Origin: Pyropia yezoensis
Lineage: Eukaryota; Rhodophyta; Bangiophyceae; Bangiales; Bangiaceae
Direction of reading: 5' to 3'
NCBI GenBank assembly: GCA_009829735.1
Contig: CM020619.1
Coordinates: 27,430,063 to 27,494,062 of the forward strand
DNA: 64,000 nt
Shown here: piece by piece, positions 11,701-22,892 of the stretch
Layout: each line of letters begins with the position of its first letter
Numbering within the stretch: position 1 is the first letter of the stretch
Program-made: the position numbers and the translations under genes
Notes under the pieces: model-generated
Database searches by the model: none
What the model saw: the letters and a program-made list of their open reading frames with translations, nothing else
What the model was told of the DNA's origin: nothing

Positions 11701-12199
11701 CCGTGCGTACGCGATTTTGTCCAGGGGTGTCCCCAAGAAGTAGCCCGCTTCTGTACCGCACCGTTCGGAGCCGGTACAGTACTGCTCCGACGTGATGTAC
11801 GATCAAGAACTGCGACTTGGCACTTGGCGAGAAGAATCGTGATAGTGATGGTACAAAGTACAAGAACTTCTCTCATGACTTGGGCAGGAACAGTGCAGAG
11901 AGGGCGGCGGACAGAGGACGTGGACCGCGGCTGCGACAGGAAGGATAGCCGTGAAGGAGGAGAGTGAAGGGGAGAGGGAGGAAGAAAGGTATGGGGAACG
12001 GGAGGGCGGTGGATGAGGATGGCTGCAGACCAAACCTCTTTCGGGCAGTCGGAGTGTACGGGAACCGCTGGGCTTCTGGAAGGCAGCTGGATGAAGCGAC
12101 GCGGACGGGAGTGGCCAGGCCCGCGGAGTATGTATCTGGAGACGTAAGTGCTGTCCCGGCGACCGTACAACAAGAGCAATAAAAGGGTATGGGAACGGC

Positions 12200-13617
12200 C
12201 TACTCGTCGTCCAGCTCCCCGTCCAGAACCATATCTACTGTCTCGTCAATCGCACCCACGTCGTTCTCGGCATCCATCCACCGCTGTGCCGCGCGCACGC
12301 GGCCGGGCGCGTCCACTCCCACAAACTCGTCCGCCAGCAAGGCGTTGGCCATCATGGCTACAATACCTGAGACGTCCATATGGGGGTTATCTAACGCAGG
12401 TACGACGCCGAGGACCAGCCGGCGTACTTCAGCCTCGGCCTCGTCCGGCAGTACGTTGGCCTTAAGCCAGCAGTTGGCCAGCTGAGCCGCCGGGACAATT
12501 GCCCACTCTTCCTTGATAATCTTGGCCGCGTCGCCCAGGTGAGCCTGACCGCCAACATCTTGACCCCCGCCGCGTGGGGTGTGGGGGGGACACGAGGCGG
12601 CGCAGCCCCCGAGGCCACGAACCCGTCAAGGTTTCGTACCACGCGCTGCAGCAGCCTAAACGTCTACCGTCGCTGAACAGCAGCAATCAAACCTGCGTCT
12701 AGCGGCTGGTACACAGCTGTCGTGTTAGGTGGGAGCTCTATCAATGTCACCCGGGGGTCGACAATGATAGAATGACACGCCAGGTTGTCCATAATGAGGT
12801 AGACGTGGGAGCCCGTCCGAGTCCGTATGGACGGCAGGAAAACTTCTTGAAACCAGCGCTTGAAGACCCTCGCATCTGTCCACGCGGACTTCTGGGAGAT
12901 GTACGGCAATGGGCGCTGGTTCGAAGCCCCGGCGAAGCACATCGGCTGCATCGCCTTCCCAATCATGGCTATTGGAAGCTTGTGCGACCCTGTAGCAGTG
13001 CAGCACAGAGTTAAGGTGACCCTTTCCTTAATCTTCATGGCCTTGGAGCCCCGTGCCTCTCGACGGTCCTCCCCAGGAACGTAGGACCGCGACGGCAATC
13101 CACGGTACTGGAGGCCCGTTTCATCTACAAAAATGAGGTCGGGTCCAACTCCCGCCAACTGGCTACGAATATCTGCCATTCTTGCCGCCGCCTCTTCCAC
13201 ATTGGCCGAAGCTCCACACCCGTGGAGCGCCACGCTCGTCCAACCGTGCCGCCGAGCCCAGTTCTGCAAAAATCCTTTTGAAGCCGAGAAGTTCGTAACG
13301 CTCAGTGCTGACGCAATCTGAAGCGCCTTCGCCCGACGAATGGCGAGCGAGAGAGGGACGCGCTTGCGACCCCGGGCCCGCACAACAAGGCACCACGCGG
13401 CCAACCGGGCGTCCACCTCCGGGAACGCGCCGGTCGGAGACGACACGGCGTCCAGTGATGAACCTGCGGCCGCTCGCGCTCGCAGGACAGCGCGGCCACG
13501 ATAAAGCTTGGCCAGAGTACTCTGGGAGTACTCCCGGTTAAGCCGATGAGATATCCATGCCCATGTCTTGCCGGCCGTCTTCCACTGGACGACCTGCAGT
13601 TTAGTGGCCAGGCTCAT
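12200..13617 (-). pseudogene. Pogo-like transposase, interrupted
   Basis: DDE transposase of the pogo/Tigger/jerky type. From the Met at 13615-13617: a psq-type helix-turn-helix at about 1-45; a second, CENP-B-like DNA-binding region at about 65-125; and the catalytic core with all three acids, D165 (VDETG), D277 (IMDN) and D307 (QPLDAG, preceded by LPPNTT). An in-frame TAG at 12664-12666 stops the frame just after the last Asp. Reading on, the same frame continues family-like (TFRLLQRVVRNLDG), then shifts near a C-run at about 12,560-12,600. The rest, including a segment KIIKEEWAIVP and an acidic C-terminus ending DGELDDE, is open in another frame to a TAG at 12200-12202. It is therefore probably inactive, though the core is well preserved. 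A frame extension to 13689 lacks an ATG. Confidence 0.75.
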
Positions 13618-14319
13618 AGGCGTTCGCCTCCGTCGAGCACCGGCCAGGCTTCTTGCGGGCGCCCGAGATGAGGGAGGTGACGAGAGCACAGCGTGGGCTG
13701 ATACCGCCGCGGCCCGAGCTGCTGCCCGGATGCCCTATGACCATTCAGGGCTAACGTGAGGATGTGTCACGGAAATGGACGCCTCCGCAGCTGCGGCTGC
13801 TGCGTCCACGGCAGTCGCGATCCGTCGAGGCATGCCACCATCCGTGGTGGCCAGGGGCGGTGGCACAGTTCCCACTGTGGCGGCCGGCGAGGCAAATCCT
13901 CCGGGAAGCCCTCGAGATCGCGGGCGGTGGCTTGGGTGGGTGGGCGAATCGGGGCTTGGGTGAGGGTTTGGGTGGGGGGGCGAATCGGCAGGGGGGGGGG
14001 GGAGCGCGAAGCGGCGGGGGGCGTGGGGGGGAGGGGGAAGTCATACCAACATCCACAGACAGTGAAGCGCAAACAGTTTAACAGCACCGACGTATTACAC
14101 TACCAAAGTGAAGCGGCGTGGTCTTGGAAGGCAGTCGCGAGACGGTCAAGCGTTGACAACGCGGTACAGTACCGCGCGAGAGAAGCGGTCCACGACGATG
14201 GCACCCGTGTCGTCGCCGATTTCTCGGCGGTGGCCCACCGCCGCCTGGCGATGCCTTAGTCGCGCTCCCGGGATATCATGTAAGTGCTGCAAATTTTGTG
14301 CAATGCCCCAGACGATGGT

Positions 14320-14439
14320 CAGAGAAATACACTATTGGCACTTCGCGGTACAATGCTGAGGAGCTCTCTCGTGCGTTGTTCGGCTCGTTTATATGCAGGG
14401 GTGGATATAAACGAGCCCGATATGATCGCGTACGCACTG
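14320..14439. repeat. Subterminal and terminal inverted repeat of the pogo-like element (transposase 5' side)
   Basis: This end matches, in reverse, the first 125 bases of the element at 21,905. It contains the terminal CAGTGCGTACGCGAT and an internal near-palindrome whose arms read GCTCGTTTATAT and ATATAAACGAGC (14,389-14,418). The palindrome could be a transposase-binding site (inference). Confidence 0.7.
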
Positions 14440-15749
14440 TAGCGATTTGTGTCCTCTCGACTGTGCGCTTCGGACCGCGGCTTTTCTCTGTGTCCCATGC
14501 ACGGCCTCAAATCCTTGATATCCGGGGGGCCACTGCGTTGAAATTTGAACAATAGCTGTGAAAACTCAGCTTCTGGAGACAGAGGCCCACCCGGGGAGCG
14601 AAGGGCGGTACATCACCAACGATGACGGCGACGCGCTGCGACAGGACCGACCACCCTCCTTGCTCTTCCGCATCCCACGCCGCACTGCTCATTTACGCGC
14701 CCATCACTCGTTCCACTCGGGTAAGAGGGGGTACCGCCGTTGTCGCCGGCCCCCCCCTTCACACCTCTTTCTCGTGACCGTCTGCCACCTCACCTGCTCC
14801 CGCCCCGTGGGTCGCCATCCCTTGCCCCCCCCCCCCCCCCCCCCCCCGCCCCGCTCCTATCGTCTCCTCCTACTGCCTGCCATCCTGGACGCTTTGCTGC
14901 CGCGCCACGCTGCCCGCTTGCTTGCCCCTCGCACCCCCCGCGTCCCCCTAACCGCCTCCCCACCCGCTGCTTTGCTGCTACGCCACTCCTGGATGTTTGG
15001 AACCCGACGCTTGCCCCTCCCCCCCCACACGATACCCCGCCCTACTCTCCGCCCGCCAGGACACTTGGCCGCCTTGTCTATTTTTCTGTCTCTGCCCCAC
15101 GCGCGCCCCTTCCCACCTCCCGCTCCCCATGGCCCCTGGCCGGCAAGATGCGGTGCCGTTTCATTTGCTCCCTCGCTGCGCTGCCCTCTCGCTTGCCCCT
15201 CCCCCCCCCCTCGCCGCGATGTACCCCCCACTTGGATGCTTTGTCTGCTCCCGCGCATTTCTGCACTCTCACCTGCCCCCTCCCCTCGCCCTCCCTTACT
15301 CCGCGCCCTCCAGGTCTCCTCCGCATCTTCTGCCAGAGGTGCAATCCCGACTGTGCAGAAAAGGCGGGCACCGACTGGGTGGGATCATATTGCTGCAGCA
15401 CGGCGGGATCACGACAGGGCGGGCATGGTTCGCTTCACAAGTAGACCCCATGAAATGAAAAGTTCGACAATTTCAACAACGATATGTTTCGTAGCGCAGG
15501 CTCACACATGCGCTTCTTGCGCTTCACCTCAGGCATCCTACAAGAGGTCTGGGACCCCCGCCAAGGTAGAGAGAGCTACCCACAAGTGTCTTGAAACGTT
15601 TTGCAATGACGCCCATTCGACGCCAGACCCTTCGAGCTCGCAGCCGCCGGATCAGTGCGCTAAAGTGCACGATTTGGTCAGCTTCATTGCGCGGAAATTT
15701 TCCTGTGGGCTCGCCACGACGCCGGGCGGCGCCGTGGCGAGCCGCCCCA
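14440..15749. other. Intergenic, pyrimidine-rich
   Basis: The + strand is strongly C/T-rich at about 14,730-15,320. This opens a Pro/Leu-rich frame of 421 codons with no family likeness, which I do not accept as a gene. I see no RNA gene. Confidence 0.4.
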
Positions 15750-17213
15750 TCAACGGTCGAGGGTGCCCGACACCCACTGGCTGTCGTCCCCAAAGGAGCC
15801 CGGCTTGTACACGAGCGCCTTGACGTCGGGCACCCGCTTGAGCCAACACTCCCGGTGGCGGGCGCCGCCAAAGCCCTTGAAGTTCCACACCCACACGTTG
15901 CACCGCTTGGTCACCAGACACGCCAAGCTGCAGCTGTTGCACACGGACTGCAGGAGGGTATTCCCCGCCCGCACCACCTCCCCGTCCACGTCAGCGCCCC
16001 ACCGGCCGGGGCAGGTGGGCGACTCCTGCGCCCGGTCAATGGTGCCGCTGAGCCAAACCCCCGGGGCGGGGGTGTCGGCGCCCGGGGCGGGGTGCTTGAC
16101 CGGGGGCTCCCCCGCCAGCGGGCGGCTGCGCTTGTGCCAACACTCCCCGTCGCGGCCGGCGCCCCCCCCCGGCCGCCCCCACACCCACACGTTGCACCCG
16201 GCGGTGGCGCGGCATTTGGCGCGGCACATACCACAGTCGCGCTCCTTTGCGATCGCCGCGGACCCGTTGTTGAGCAGCCACCCGTCGAGGTCGGCGGTGG
16301 AGGTGCTCCCCGGGGGCCCCCCGCAGGTGGGGAGTGGCGTCGGCGCCGCCGCCTCGGCGGCGCCCCCCGCCAGCAGCACCACCGTGTCGCGTGCGAGGAA
16401 GGGGCCGCCCACGTCGGGCCCCCCGCCGTTGCAGGTCGCCTCGTACCGCAGCCGGAGGGACCGCCCGTCGAGGCCCCGCCGCCGCACCGCCGCCACCCCC
16501 GCGGGCGTCCACGACAGCACCACCTGGGACACTGACGCGGCGCCGGGGAAGGCCACCCGCCGGACGCTCATGCCCGGCGGGAGGGGCGTGCGGCCACCCC
16601 GGGGGGCGGCAAAGTAGACGCGGGTGCTCAGCACCACCCGCTCGGCGGGGTGCCGCACCGTCCACGCCGCCGAGCCGCCCTGCCCGTCGACGAGCACCAC
16701 CGCCGGGGGGGGCTGCTGCAGCAGCTGCGGCAGCTCAATCCCCTGCGGCTGCCACCGGGACGGGGCCGAGTAGGCCGTGTCCGCGTCCCCGCCGCCGCCG
16801 CCGCCGGCCGCCCCCCCGGGGGTGACGGCCACCCGGTACCACGGGTTGTCCCGGCTGGTACACGGCATCGTGGCGGTGAGGGTGCGGCGGGTCTCCCCCG
16901 GTAGGGGCACCCACCCCCCCCGGCCGCCGACGCGCAGCTGCCACTGGTAGGAGAGGCCGCGGCCGCCGCCGCCCGCCCGGTTCACCGCCACCACCGCGAG
17001 GGTGCCCTCCGCGCCGGCGGGGAGGACCATCCTCGACGCGGGGGGCACCAGGATGGTCGGCCGCGCGGCGGCGGCGGGGGTAGCCCACCCGCCGCTCAGC
17101 AGCAGGGGGACGGCCGCGGTCAGGGCGAGGAGGAGGGAGGGCAAGACCCCGCCGCCGCGGCGGCGGGGGACGGAGGGGGGGTGGGGGGGGGGCGCCTCTG
17201 CTGGGGAACCCAT
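15750..17213 (-). CDS. Secreted protein with Ig-like region and two PAN/apple-like repeats
   Basis: 487 residues from the Met at 17211-17213. A basic N-terminus and a hydrophobic stretch (about 22-42, LLLALTAAVPLLL) ending near small residues at 45-50 look like a signal peptide. Residues 52-135 resemble an Ig-like fold (SYQWQL with a later WYRVAV strand). Two tandem repeats follow, about 297-394 and 401-487. Each has the same cysteine pattern (C327, C330, C334, C340, C358 and C425, C428, C432, C438, C456), a CNVWVW core, ECW.KR, and a closing SGT.DR. The pattern fits PAN/apple domains, which bind protein or carbohydrate in the extracellular space. A cell-wall or surface adhesion role is plausible but inferred. 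The frame is open upstream to 17,780; that part is Gly/Ala-rich and I treat it as 5' flank. Confidence 0.7.
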   Translation of the reverse strand: MGSPAEAPPPHPPSVPRRRGGGVLPSLLLALTAAVPLLLSGGWATPAAAARPTILVPPASRMVLPAGAEGTLAVVAVNRAGGGGRGLSYQWQLRVGGRGGWVPLPGETRRTLTATMPCTSRDNPWYRVAVTPGGAAGGGGGGDADTAYSAPSRWQPQGIELPQLLQQPPPAVVLVDGQGGSAAWTVRHPAERVVLSTRVYFAAPRGGRTPLPPGMSVRRVAFPGAASVSQVVLSWTPAGVAAVRRRGLDGRSLRLRYEATCNGGGPDVGGPFLARDTVVLLAGGAAEAAAPTPLPTCGGPPGSTSTADLDGWLLNNGSAAIAKERDCGMCRAKCRATAGCNVWVWGRPGGGAGRDGECWHKRSRPLAGEPPVKHPAPGADTPAPGVWLSGTIDRAQESPTCPGRWGADVDGEVVRAGNTLLQSVCNSCSLACLVTKRCNVWVWNFKGFGGARHRECWLKRVPDVKALVYKPGSFGDDSQWVSGTLDR

Positions 17214-19083
17214 GCTGTCGCTAGGGGGGGGGGGGGGGCACAGGAGCGAGCGGGAGAATGCAACGGAAGCAGGTGACGGGGATGGGAGGAGAGCAAGGGG
17301 CAGCTGCCCTGCCGGTACACAGACTGGTGGGCGGACGACGGGGGGGAGCATCCATCCTCGCCCCCCCCCCCCCCCCCCCGCCCTTTTGAAAGGCGCGCCC
17401 GCCCCCCCCGAGTGACCAACGGGAGGGAGGGCGGCGGCTGGCGCCGTGGCGACGACACGGGAGTCCGCCCCCGCCCTGCCCACGGGCACCACGTCGACAG
17501 CGCACACCGCCTGCAGGCGCCGTCGCCAAGGGAGCGGCGTACAACGCGTCCCCCCCCCCCACGCCCCACCCCCCCCCGTGCTCCCCTTGCCGCCATTGCC
17601 GTTCCTCCCCTCCCCCCCCACCACCTCCCACCACCCCCCCCCCACCGCCCGCCGGCCCACCTTCTTCCCCCGCGCCCGGCGCCCCGTTGCCGACAGCCCC
17701 CCCACCGCCTCGGCGACGGCTACCGACAGCGCGGCGCCGCCGCTGCCGCCGCCATGGTCACATGGCGCACCGGCCACCACCGGGCGTGCGAACCGCCGAC
17801 AGCCCGCCCGACGCCGCCGGCGCGGCGCTGGTGGCAGACCCCCCCCCCCCCCGCGGTCACCGCCGCCACACGCTACAGTACCGGCCGCCCGCGGCGGCGG
17901 CGGCGGCGGGGAGGGGGGGCGGCGGCTGGGAGCGTCGGGGAGGGGCGGGTGCCAACCCTATTGGCCGCCCGTCGTGGGCGCCGTCGGGACGGTACGCCAC
18001 CCCCTCCTCCCCCATGACCATGCGGCCAACGCTCCCCCCCCCCCCCCCACTCGCAGCGCGCTGGGGGGCGCAAGGAAAAGGGGGCGGGGGGGGGAGGGAC
18101 CAGCACAAGGCCCGACTGCCGCCTCCCGCCCGCCGGCCGGCCGGGGCGGCGCCACGGTGGCCAGGCCAGTGGGGGCGGCTCCCCGCCGCCGCCCCGCTGC
18201 GCGCTCGGCACCCCACGGGCGCACCCGTGGCGTGACACTGCTGGCAGGCCCTGCGTGCAGGGCGGGGGGGGGGGGGGCGGGGGCACACGGCGTTGGCCGC
18301 CCCGTTGGCGGCGCCACCCGCCGCCGCCGCCGTGTGCGGGACCCCCACAGACCCGCCACCGGCGCGGCGGGACCCCCACAGACCCGCCACCGGCGCGGCG
18401 GGACCCCCACAGACCCGCCACCGGCGCGGCGGCGGCAGCAGCGGCACGACGGCCACCGTGGCCGCCGCGCGCCCCGGCGGGGCGGGGCCCCCTGCTGGGC
18501 GGCCTAGCAAAAAAAAACAAAAACGACGCCACCCCCCCCCCCCCCCGTTTGCCACCCCCCCCCCGCGCGTCGCCGGTCCACCCCCCCGCGGGGTCGTTGC
18601 CACGCGGGCGGGGGGCGCGGGCGCGGGGCCAAACAGAGGGAAGGGGGGGCGGCGGGGGGGGGGGTGGGGGGGGGAAGGACGGGGGCGAGCTGCTCTGTGG
18701 GACACACGCCGCCGCGCGCGCGCGCCGCTGCTGCCACAGCGGTGGCTCCCGCGGCCGCGGTGGGGGGGGGGGGGGGAAGGGGGGGGGCCGTTTTTTTCTT
18801 TGTCTTCCCTCGGCGGCGCACGTGCGCGCGCGCGACCACGCCCCCGCGCGGCCCCACGCCGGCCGCGCGTCACGGCGCGCGGCCGGCGCGGCGCGGCGCG
18901 GCAGGCGCGGACGGCACACGGGCGCACGGCGGGCGGCGGCGGTGGGCTCTCACCCCCGCATCGTTGACCGACGGGGCCGTGTGCTCAATGATGGGGATGG
19001 CGGACGGGGAGGAGGGAGGGGAGGTGGGGGAAGGGGGGGGGGGGGCGGGGGGGGCCGCTGCCGCCGCCACCGCTGCCGTCGCT

Positions 19084-19115
<32 letters not shown>

Positions 19116-19408
19116 CGTTGCTGCCGCCGCCGCCACTGTCAGTGGGCCCACGGGGGGCGGGGCACCCTGCCTGGAGGCACTGCAAGGGACACCCGCAGCT
19201 GCAGTGGCCGTCGTGCGGGCCAGCCACACACGACGGCGATAAAAATGGAAGGTGCGGAATCCACTGCCGTAGCGACCAAGCCGCGGTCGACCCCTTGCGG
19301 CAGGGAGGGGGGGGGGGGGGGGGGAGCGGGGGGGGAGCCCTGTCGCCCCCCCTCCCCCACCCCCCCCCTTTTTCTCCCCACATGCCCGCTGTGCAACGCG
19401 CCCACCGC
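17214..19408. other. GC-rich spacer, no supported gene
   Basis: Both strands carry frames of about 350 codons around 17,450-18,930, but all are Arg/Pro/Ala/Gly low complexity and overlap one another. Poly-G and poly-C runs are frequent, and a 31-bp minisatellite lies at 18,338-18,430. A Gly/Ala codon run lies at about 19,060-19,140. Confidence 0.4.
18338..18430. repeat. 31-bp minisatellite, three perfect copies
   Basis: Three identical head-to-tail units start at 18,338, 18,369 and 18,400, each beginning GGGACCCCCACAGACC. There are no spacers between them, so this is a tandem repeat and not a CRISPR array. The units keep all frames open, which accounts for much of the length of the spurious ORFs here. 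Confidence 0.85.
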
Positions 19409-21126
19409 TTACCCGTCACGGCGCTCCACGAGGAAGGAGGAGCCCACCCAGCGGCCGTCGGCCGCGTACCGCCGGACCACCCGCTGGCGGGTGGCGGCGG
19501 CGGTGAGCCAGCCCAGCTCCACCCCAAACGCCCCCCCCGCCGGCCGCACGCCCGGCAGCAGGGCCGTCACGCCGCCGCCGAGAAAGAGCAGGTGGGAGGG
19601 GGAGCCCGCCTCCCCACCGCCCGCCACCACCACCAGCCGCCCGCCGGGCGCCACTATGCCGGTGTGCGTGGCGCCGCCGTCGCCGCCGCCGTCGCCGCGG
19701 CTGCCCCCGCCCCCCCCATCATCCCCCGTGGTGGTCATGGTCAGGGCGGTGCCCGACAGGCCCACCGTGTGCACGTACGAGGACGGGGGGGAGGTGGTGC
19801 CGGCGGCCGTCACCGTCACGGCCGTCCCCCGCCAGATGCCCACCAGCCCGGCGGGGGTCGCTTCCGTGGTGCCCAGCGCGGCGGCGGCGGGAAAGTCGGT
19901 GGCGACCGCCTCGAGGGGCACCTCGGTCGGGTGGGGGGCGCTGGGGTTCAGCGCCGACGGGCGCTCGCGGAACAGCGACAGGCCGCGGAGGTGGCCCTCG
20001 GCAGTGTAGACGGTGACGAGGCGGGCGCGGCCGACAATGGGGGCACCCGCCACCGCCCCGGCCAGGGGGGAGGGCGGGGGGGGTGCCCCATCCGCGCACG
20101 CATTGATGTTTTGCTCCACGTAGAGGGCGGCGGCGGGGGAGGCCCACGCTTGGCCGGCGCAGAGGCAGCCGCCGGGGCTGTAGACCATGCCGCTCTGGGC
20201 GAGGTTCACTCCTTGAAAGTCTGCGGGGGGACGGGAGCCAAAGGGGGGAGGGCAGGCGGGGGAAGGGGAGACGGCCGCAGCGGGTGGCAGCACAAAGGCA
20301 TCACAAGGAACGGTCACAAAACGGACAGGGGGTGTGGGGCGCAGGCAGGGAAGGTATGAGACGCGGGCCAAGTGGTCGGTGCGGCGGCGGGTAACGAGCG
20401 CGCAAGGTCAGGCACGGAAACAAAGCAGCGCACGCATCGTCCACAACGGCAGCGGGGAGGGCGGGAACGGTCCCCCGGTGTACGCACACATTTGCTTGGC
20501 GTCGCTCTGACGGGCAGCTCGCCTGCGGGGGCGGGGGGGGGGAGGTCAAAACGGAAGGGCGTGGCGGGGGTCCGTGGCATGAGGGAGGAAAGGCATACAA
20601 GCCAGACGGTCGCTATGGCGGCGGACGTCGGGGGGCAACGTCAGACTTGGAAACACGGCGGCCGACGCGAGGACCACGACAGGGACGGCGAGGCCCGGGT
20701 CGGTCCCGAGTTGTGCGTACGCACCAGACAGCAGCCTCCTCACTGCGCATCCCCCACCAGGCCGCCGACCCCCCCCCCCCCCCCTCCCCCCATCGCCACC
20801 CCCCAACCCGTAATAGCCCACACCGCCACGCCAAATCAAATGCCCGCGGCAGCTTCGCCGTACCTCAGCATCAGGTCCAGGCGGTAGGGCACCCCCCCCG
20901 CCGCGACGCGCGCCGCGTCATCCTTGCTGTCCGTGTAGATGAAGAGGACCGTCGGGGTGCGCTCCACAAACGTGCCGTCGGGCTCATAGCGGGCGAGGGA
21001 GCCCTCCCAGGCGCCCTGCGCGACCACCCCCACCCCCCACCGGCCGCCACCGCCGCCGTCACAGCCGCGCCAGCCAGGCGAGCGCGCGCGCGACCGCCGC
21101 CACACACCATCAGACGTCACGCCCAT
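19409..21126 (-). CDS. DUF3598-like protein, probable two-exon gene
   Basis: The large 3' part (19409-20220) encodes segments typical of the cyanobacterial/plastid DUF3598 family as I remember it: VTVYTAEGHLRGLSLFRER, then GIWRGTAVTV, then a C-terminal VELGWL..ATRQRVVRRYAADGRWV. A separate 5' part (about 20864-21126, Met at 21124-21126) encodes WEGSLARYEPDGTFVERTPT, the usual N-terminal start of that family. The intron would be about 20221-20863, with donor AG|GTACGG and acceptor CCCGCAG|ACTTTC. However, joining at exactly these sites leaves the two parts one base out of phase, so a small extra exon, another splice site, a sequence error or a broken gene must be considered. A cyanobacterial-type family in a nuclear gene suggests a plastid origin (inference). 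The function is unknown. Confidence 0.5.
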
Positions 21127-21904
21127 GGTGCCCACCGGCGTGACAGAGCCAGGGCAGGGGCGGGGTTGGGGGGGGGGGGGGCGGGGGAGAGAGCCAAAGG
21201 CAGAAACGAGACCAGAGCAGACAAAAAGAAAAGGAAGAGAAGGCGGGGCAGCGGGGGTGGAAAGGGAGGGCGTCAGGCTCTACGACGCCCTCCCCACGAA
21301 AAGCTCACTGCCCACTCACAGAAATCACCCCTCCGGGCCACCATCCCCCCACCGCAACGCACCATGTTTCGAACGCACGCGGCCCACTGGGCGCCGACCG
21401 CGTCTGCCATGGGGACGGCGCCCAGGCGGGGACGGGGAGCACTGCTCGTGCCGCGGCGACACCGCCCTCACCCGCCACACCCCGTTCACGGCCGCGCGCG
21501 GTGGCGGCGGCAGTGGCGGTGGCGGCGGTAGGCAGCGGCGGTGGTGGTCGCGGCGGCGGCAGGCAGCGGCGGTGGAGGCGGCAGCCGACAGAGGCTCATC
21601 CCGCCGAGGGGCAGCGCAAGTATCCCCTCGCATCCTACGTATCGCCTCCCGCAGTCCGTTGGGGCGAGGTCCACGTGGGAGTCCGACCCAATCTCCCTGA
21701 TTTCGAGACGCCATTCCTTTTCGGCAAATGAAGTGTTCCACTGCACACATGGTACAACACAGCCGAATCGGAGGCCCTTTGAGACATGTGGCGAGTTGGT
21801 GGCACCGAGTTTGTGGCGCCACAAACTCAGCGCCACATGCAACCGGTCACTTTGGGACGGATGCGTGTCATCGAGTTTGTGGCAGCATTTATCCCGAAGA
21901 AGTA
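21127..21904. other. Spacer before the short transposon
   Basis: GC-rich to about 21,600, then more balanced. No gene is supported. A perfect 22-bp palindrome (21,807-21,828) built on GAGTTTGTGGC lies near the right end and recurs in related form further on. Confidence 0.4.
21807..21828. repeat. Perfect 22-bp palindrome, GAGTTTGTGGC arms
   Basis: An 11-base arm GAGTTTGTGGC is followed directly by its reverse complement. The arm recurs at about 21,872-21,882 (+), 24,780-24,790 (+), twice inverted within 25,546-25,620, and in a degenerate GAGTTCGCGGC form around 23,840-23,920. This suggests remnants of one small repeat family. Confidence 0.6.
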
Positions 21905-22202
21905 CAGTGCGTACGCGATTATATCGGGCTCGTTTATATCCACCGTGGATATGAACAAGCCGAACAACGCACGAGAGAGCTCCTCAGCACTGTACAGCAA
22001 GATTCCAATAGTGTATTTCTTCGAGCCCGTTCTGGAGCATTGCAAAAATCTACAGCACTTATCGATTTCCTGTGCGCTGCGAACGCGCACCGCCCGCCAA
22101 CATCACTGTGCTACGGACGGGAAATCGGCGACGCCACGGGTGTCACCCGCATCGCCCGCTTATCTCGCCTGGTACCGCTCTTTCGACGCTTCACCCTTTG
22201 AG

Positions 22203-22391
22203 AACGCCCATATGGACGTCTCAGCCGTAGTTGCCTTGATGGCCAACACGTCGCTGGCGGACGAGTTGATGGGGGTGGACACTCCAGACCACGTACGCGC
22301 GGCGCAGCGGGGGATGGATGCTGAGACCGACGTCGCTGCGATTGAAGAGACAATGGATATGGTTCTGGACGGGGAGGAGGACGACCTGTGA
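22203..22391 (+). pseudogene. Transposase C-terminal fragment, copy 1
   Basis: This encodes HMDVSAVVALMANTSLADE and on to DGEEDDL, matching the acidic end of the transposase at 12,200-12,400 (HMDVSGIVAMMANALLADE to DGELDDE). The stop lies inside CTGTGAGTG, which also looks like a 5' splice site. The fragment lacks the catalytic core. Confidence 0.65.
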
Positions 22392-22721
22392 GTGTTTTTC
22401 TACACACTTATATTATATTTGTTTTACACTTGCCCCCACATCATTCACTTGTCCAGATACAACCTCCGTGCGTCGTACCGCTACCGTCTGCGTCACGTCA
22501 CCTGCGTGCCCCTCCGTACCCTGCCGGTCCCCTTGTGCTCCCCATCTGCACAATCCTTTTGTGCCGAGCGTCACCCCCCGCCTGGTCGTCCCAGCACCCC
22601 CACCGGCACCCGCAATGCGCACAGATTTTGCGCTTCGTTGCCCCACACCCCCATTCCCCCTCACGAGACCAACGTGCGAATGTTGTGGATGCAACCCCGC
22701 TGCGACCGTGCTTCAGCGACA

Positions 22722-22892
22722 TCGACGGATGTTGTGGCGTTCCTGGCCAACGCCTCGCTCGCCGAGGAGATTGCAGGCGTCAGGGGGGCCGACAGAGTGC
22801 GAGCAGTCCGTCTTTGGCTTGCGGTAGAGGACGACGCCGAGGCGATTGACGAGACGGTGGATATCGTTTTGGATGGGGAGGACGACGAGTGA
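22722..22892 (+). pseudogene. Transposase C-terminal fragment, copy 2
   Basis: A second, more diverged copy of the same tail: STDVVAFLANASLAEEIAGV, later AIDETVDIVLDGEDDE, then TGA. It lies in the same orientation, about 330 bases after copy 1. Between the copies is a stretch beginning with a GTGAGT-like site and containing a pyrimidine tract ending CCAG at about 22,455. Confidence 0.6.

Larger units (their letters stand above)
11701..14439 (-). mobile_element. Pogo/CENP-B-like DNA transposon with decayed transposase
   Basis: An element of about 2.7 kb with the transposase on -. The right end reads, inward on -, CAGTGCGTACGCGAT and is followed by TA at 14440-14441, as expected of Tc1/mariner/pogo elements, which insert at TA and often begin with CAG. 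The left end at 11,701 reads CCGTGCGTACGCGATT; its next 100 bases match the right end of the second copy at 23,162, including GTAGCCC and a TCCGAC..GATGTAC block. No TA is seen to the left of 11,701, so that end is worn or slightly misplaced. The two ends share only the outer 15-18 bases; inside them they differ. Confidence 0.75.

Noticed and set aside
14558..15823. A 421-codon + frame
   Set aside because: Its Pro/Leu-rich length comes from a C/T-rich tract; there is no domain and the end overlaps the neighbouring gene on the other strand.
18338..18430. Possible CRISPR-like repeats
   Set aside because: Units are contiguous with no spacers, and the context is eukaryotic.
17446..18927. Overlapping frames of about 350 codons on both strands
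   Set aside because: All are low complexity and kept open by GC bias and the 31-bp repeat.
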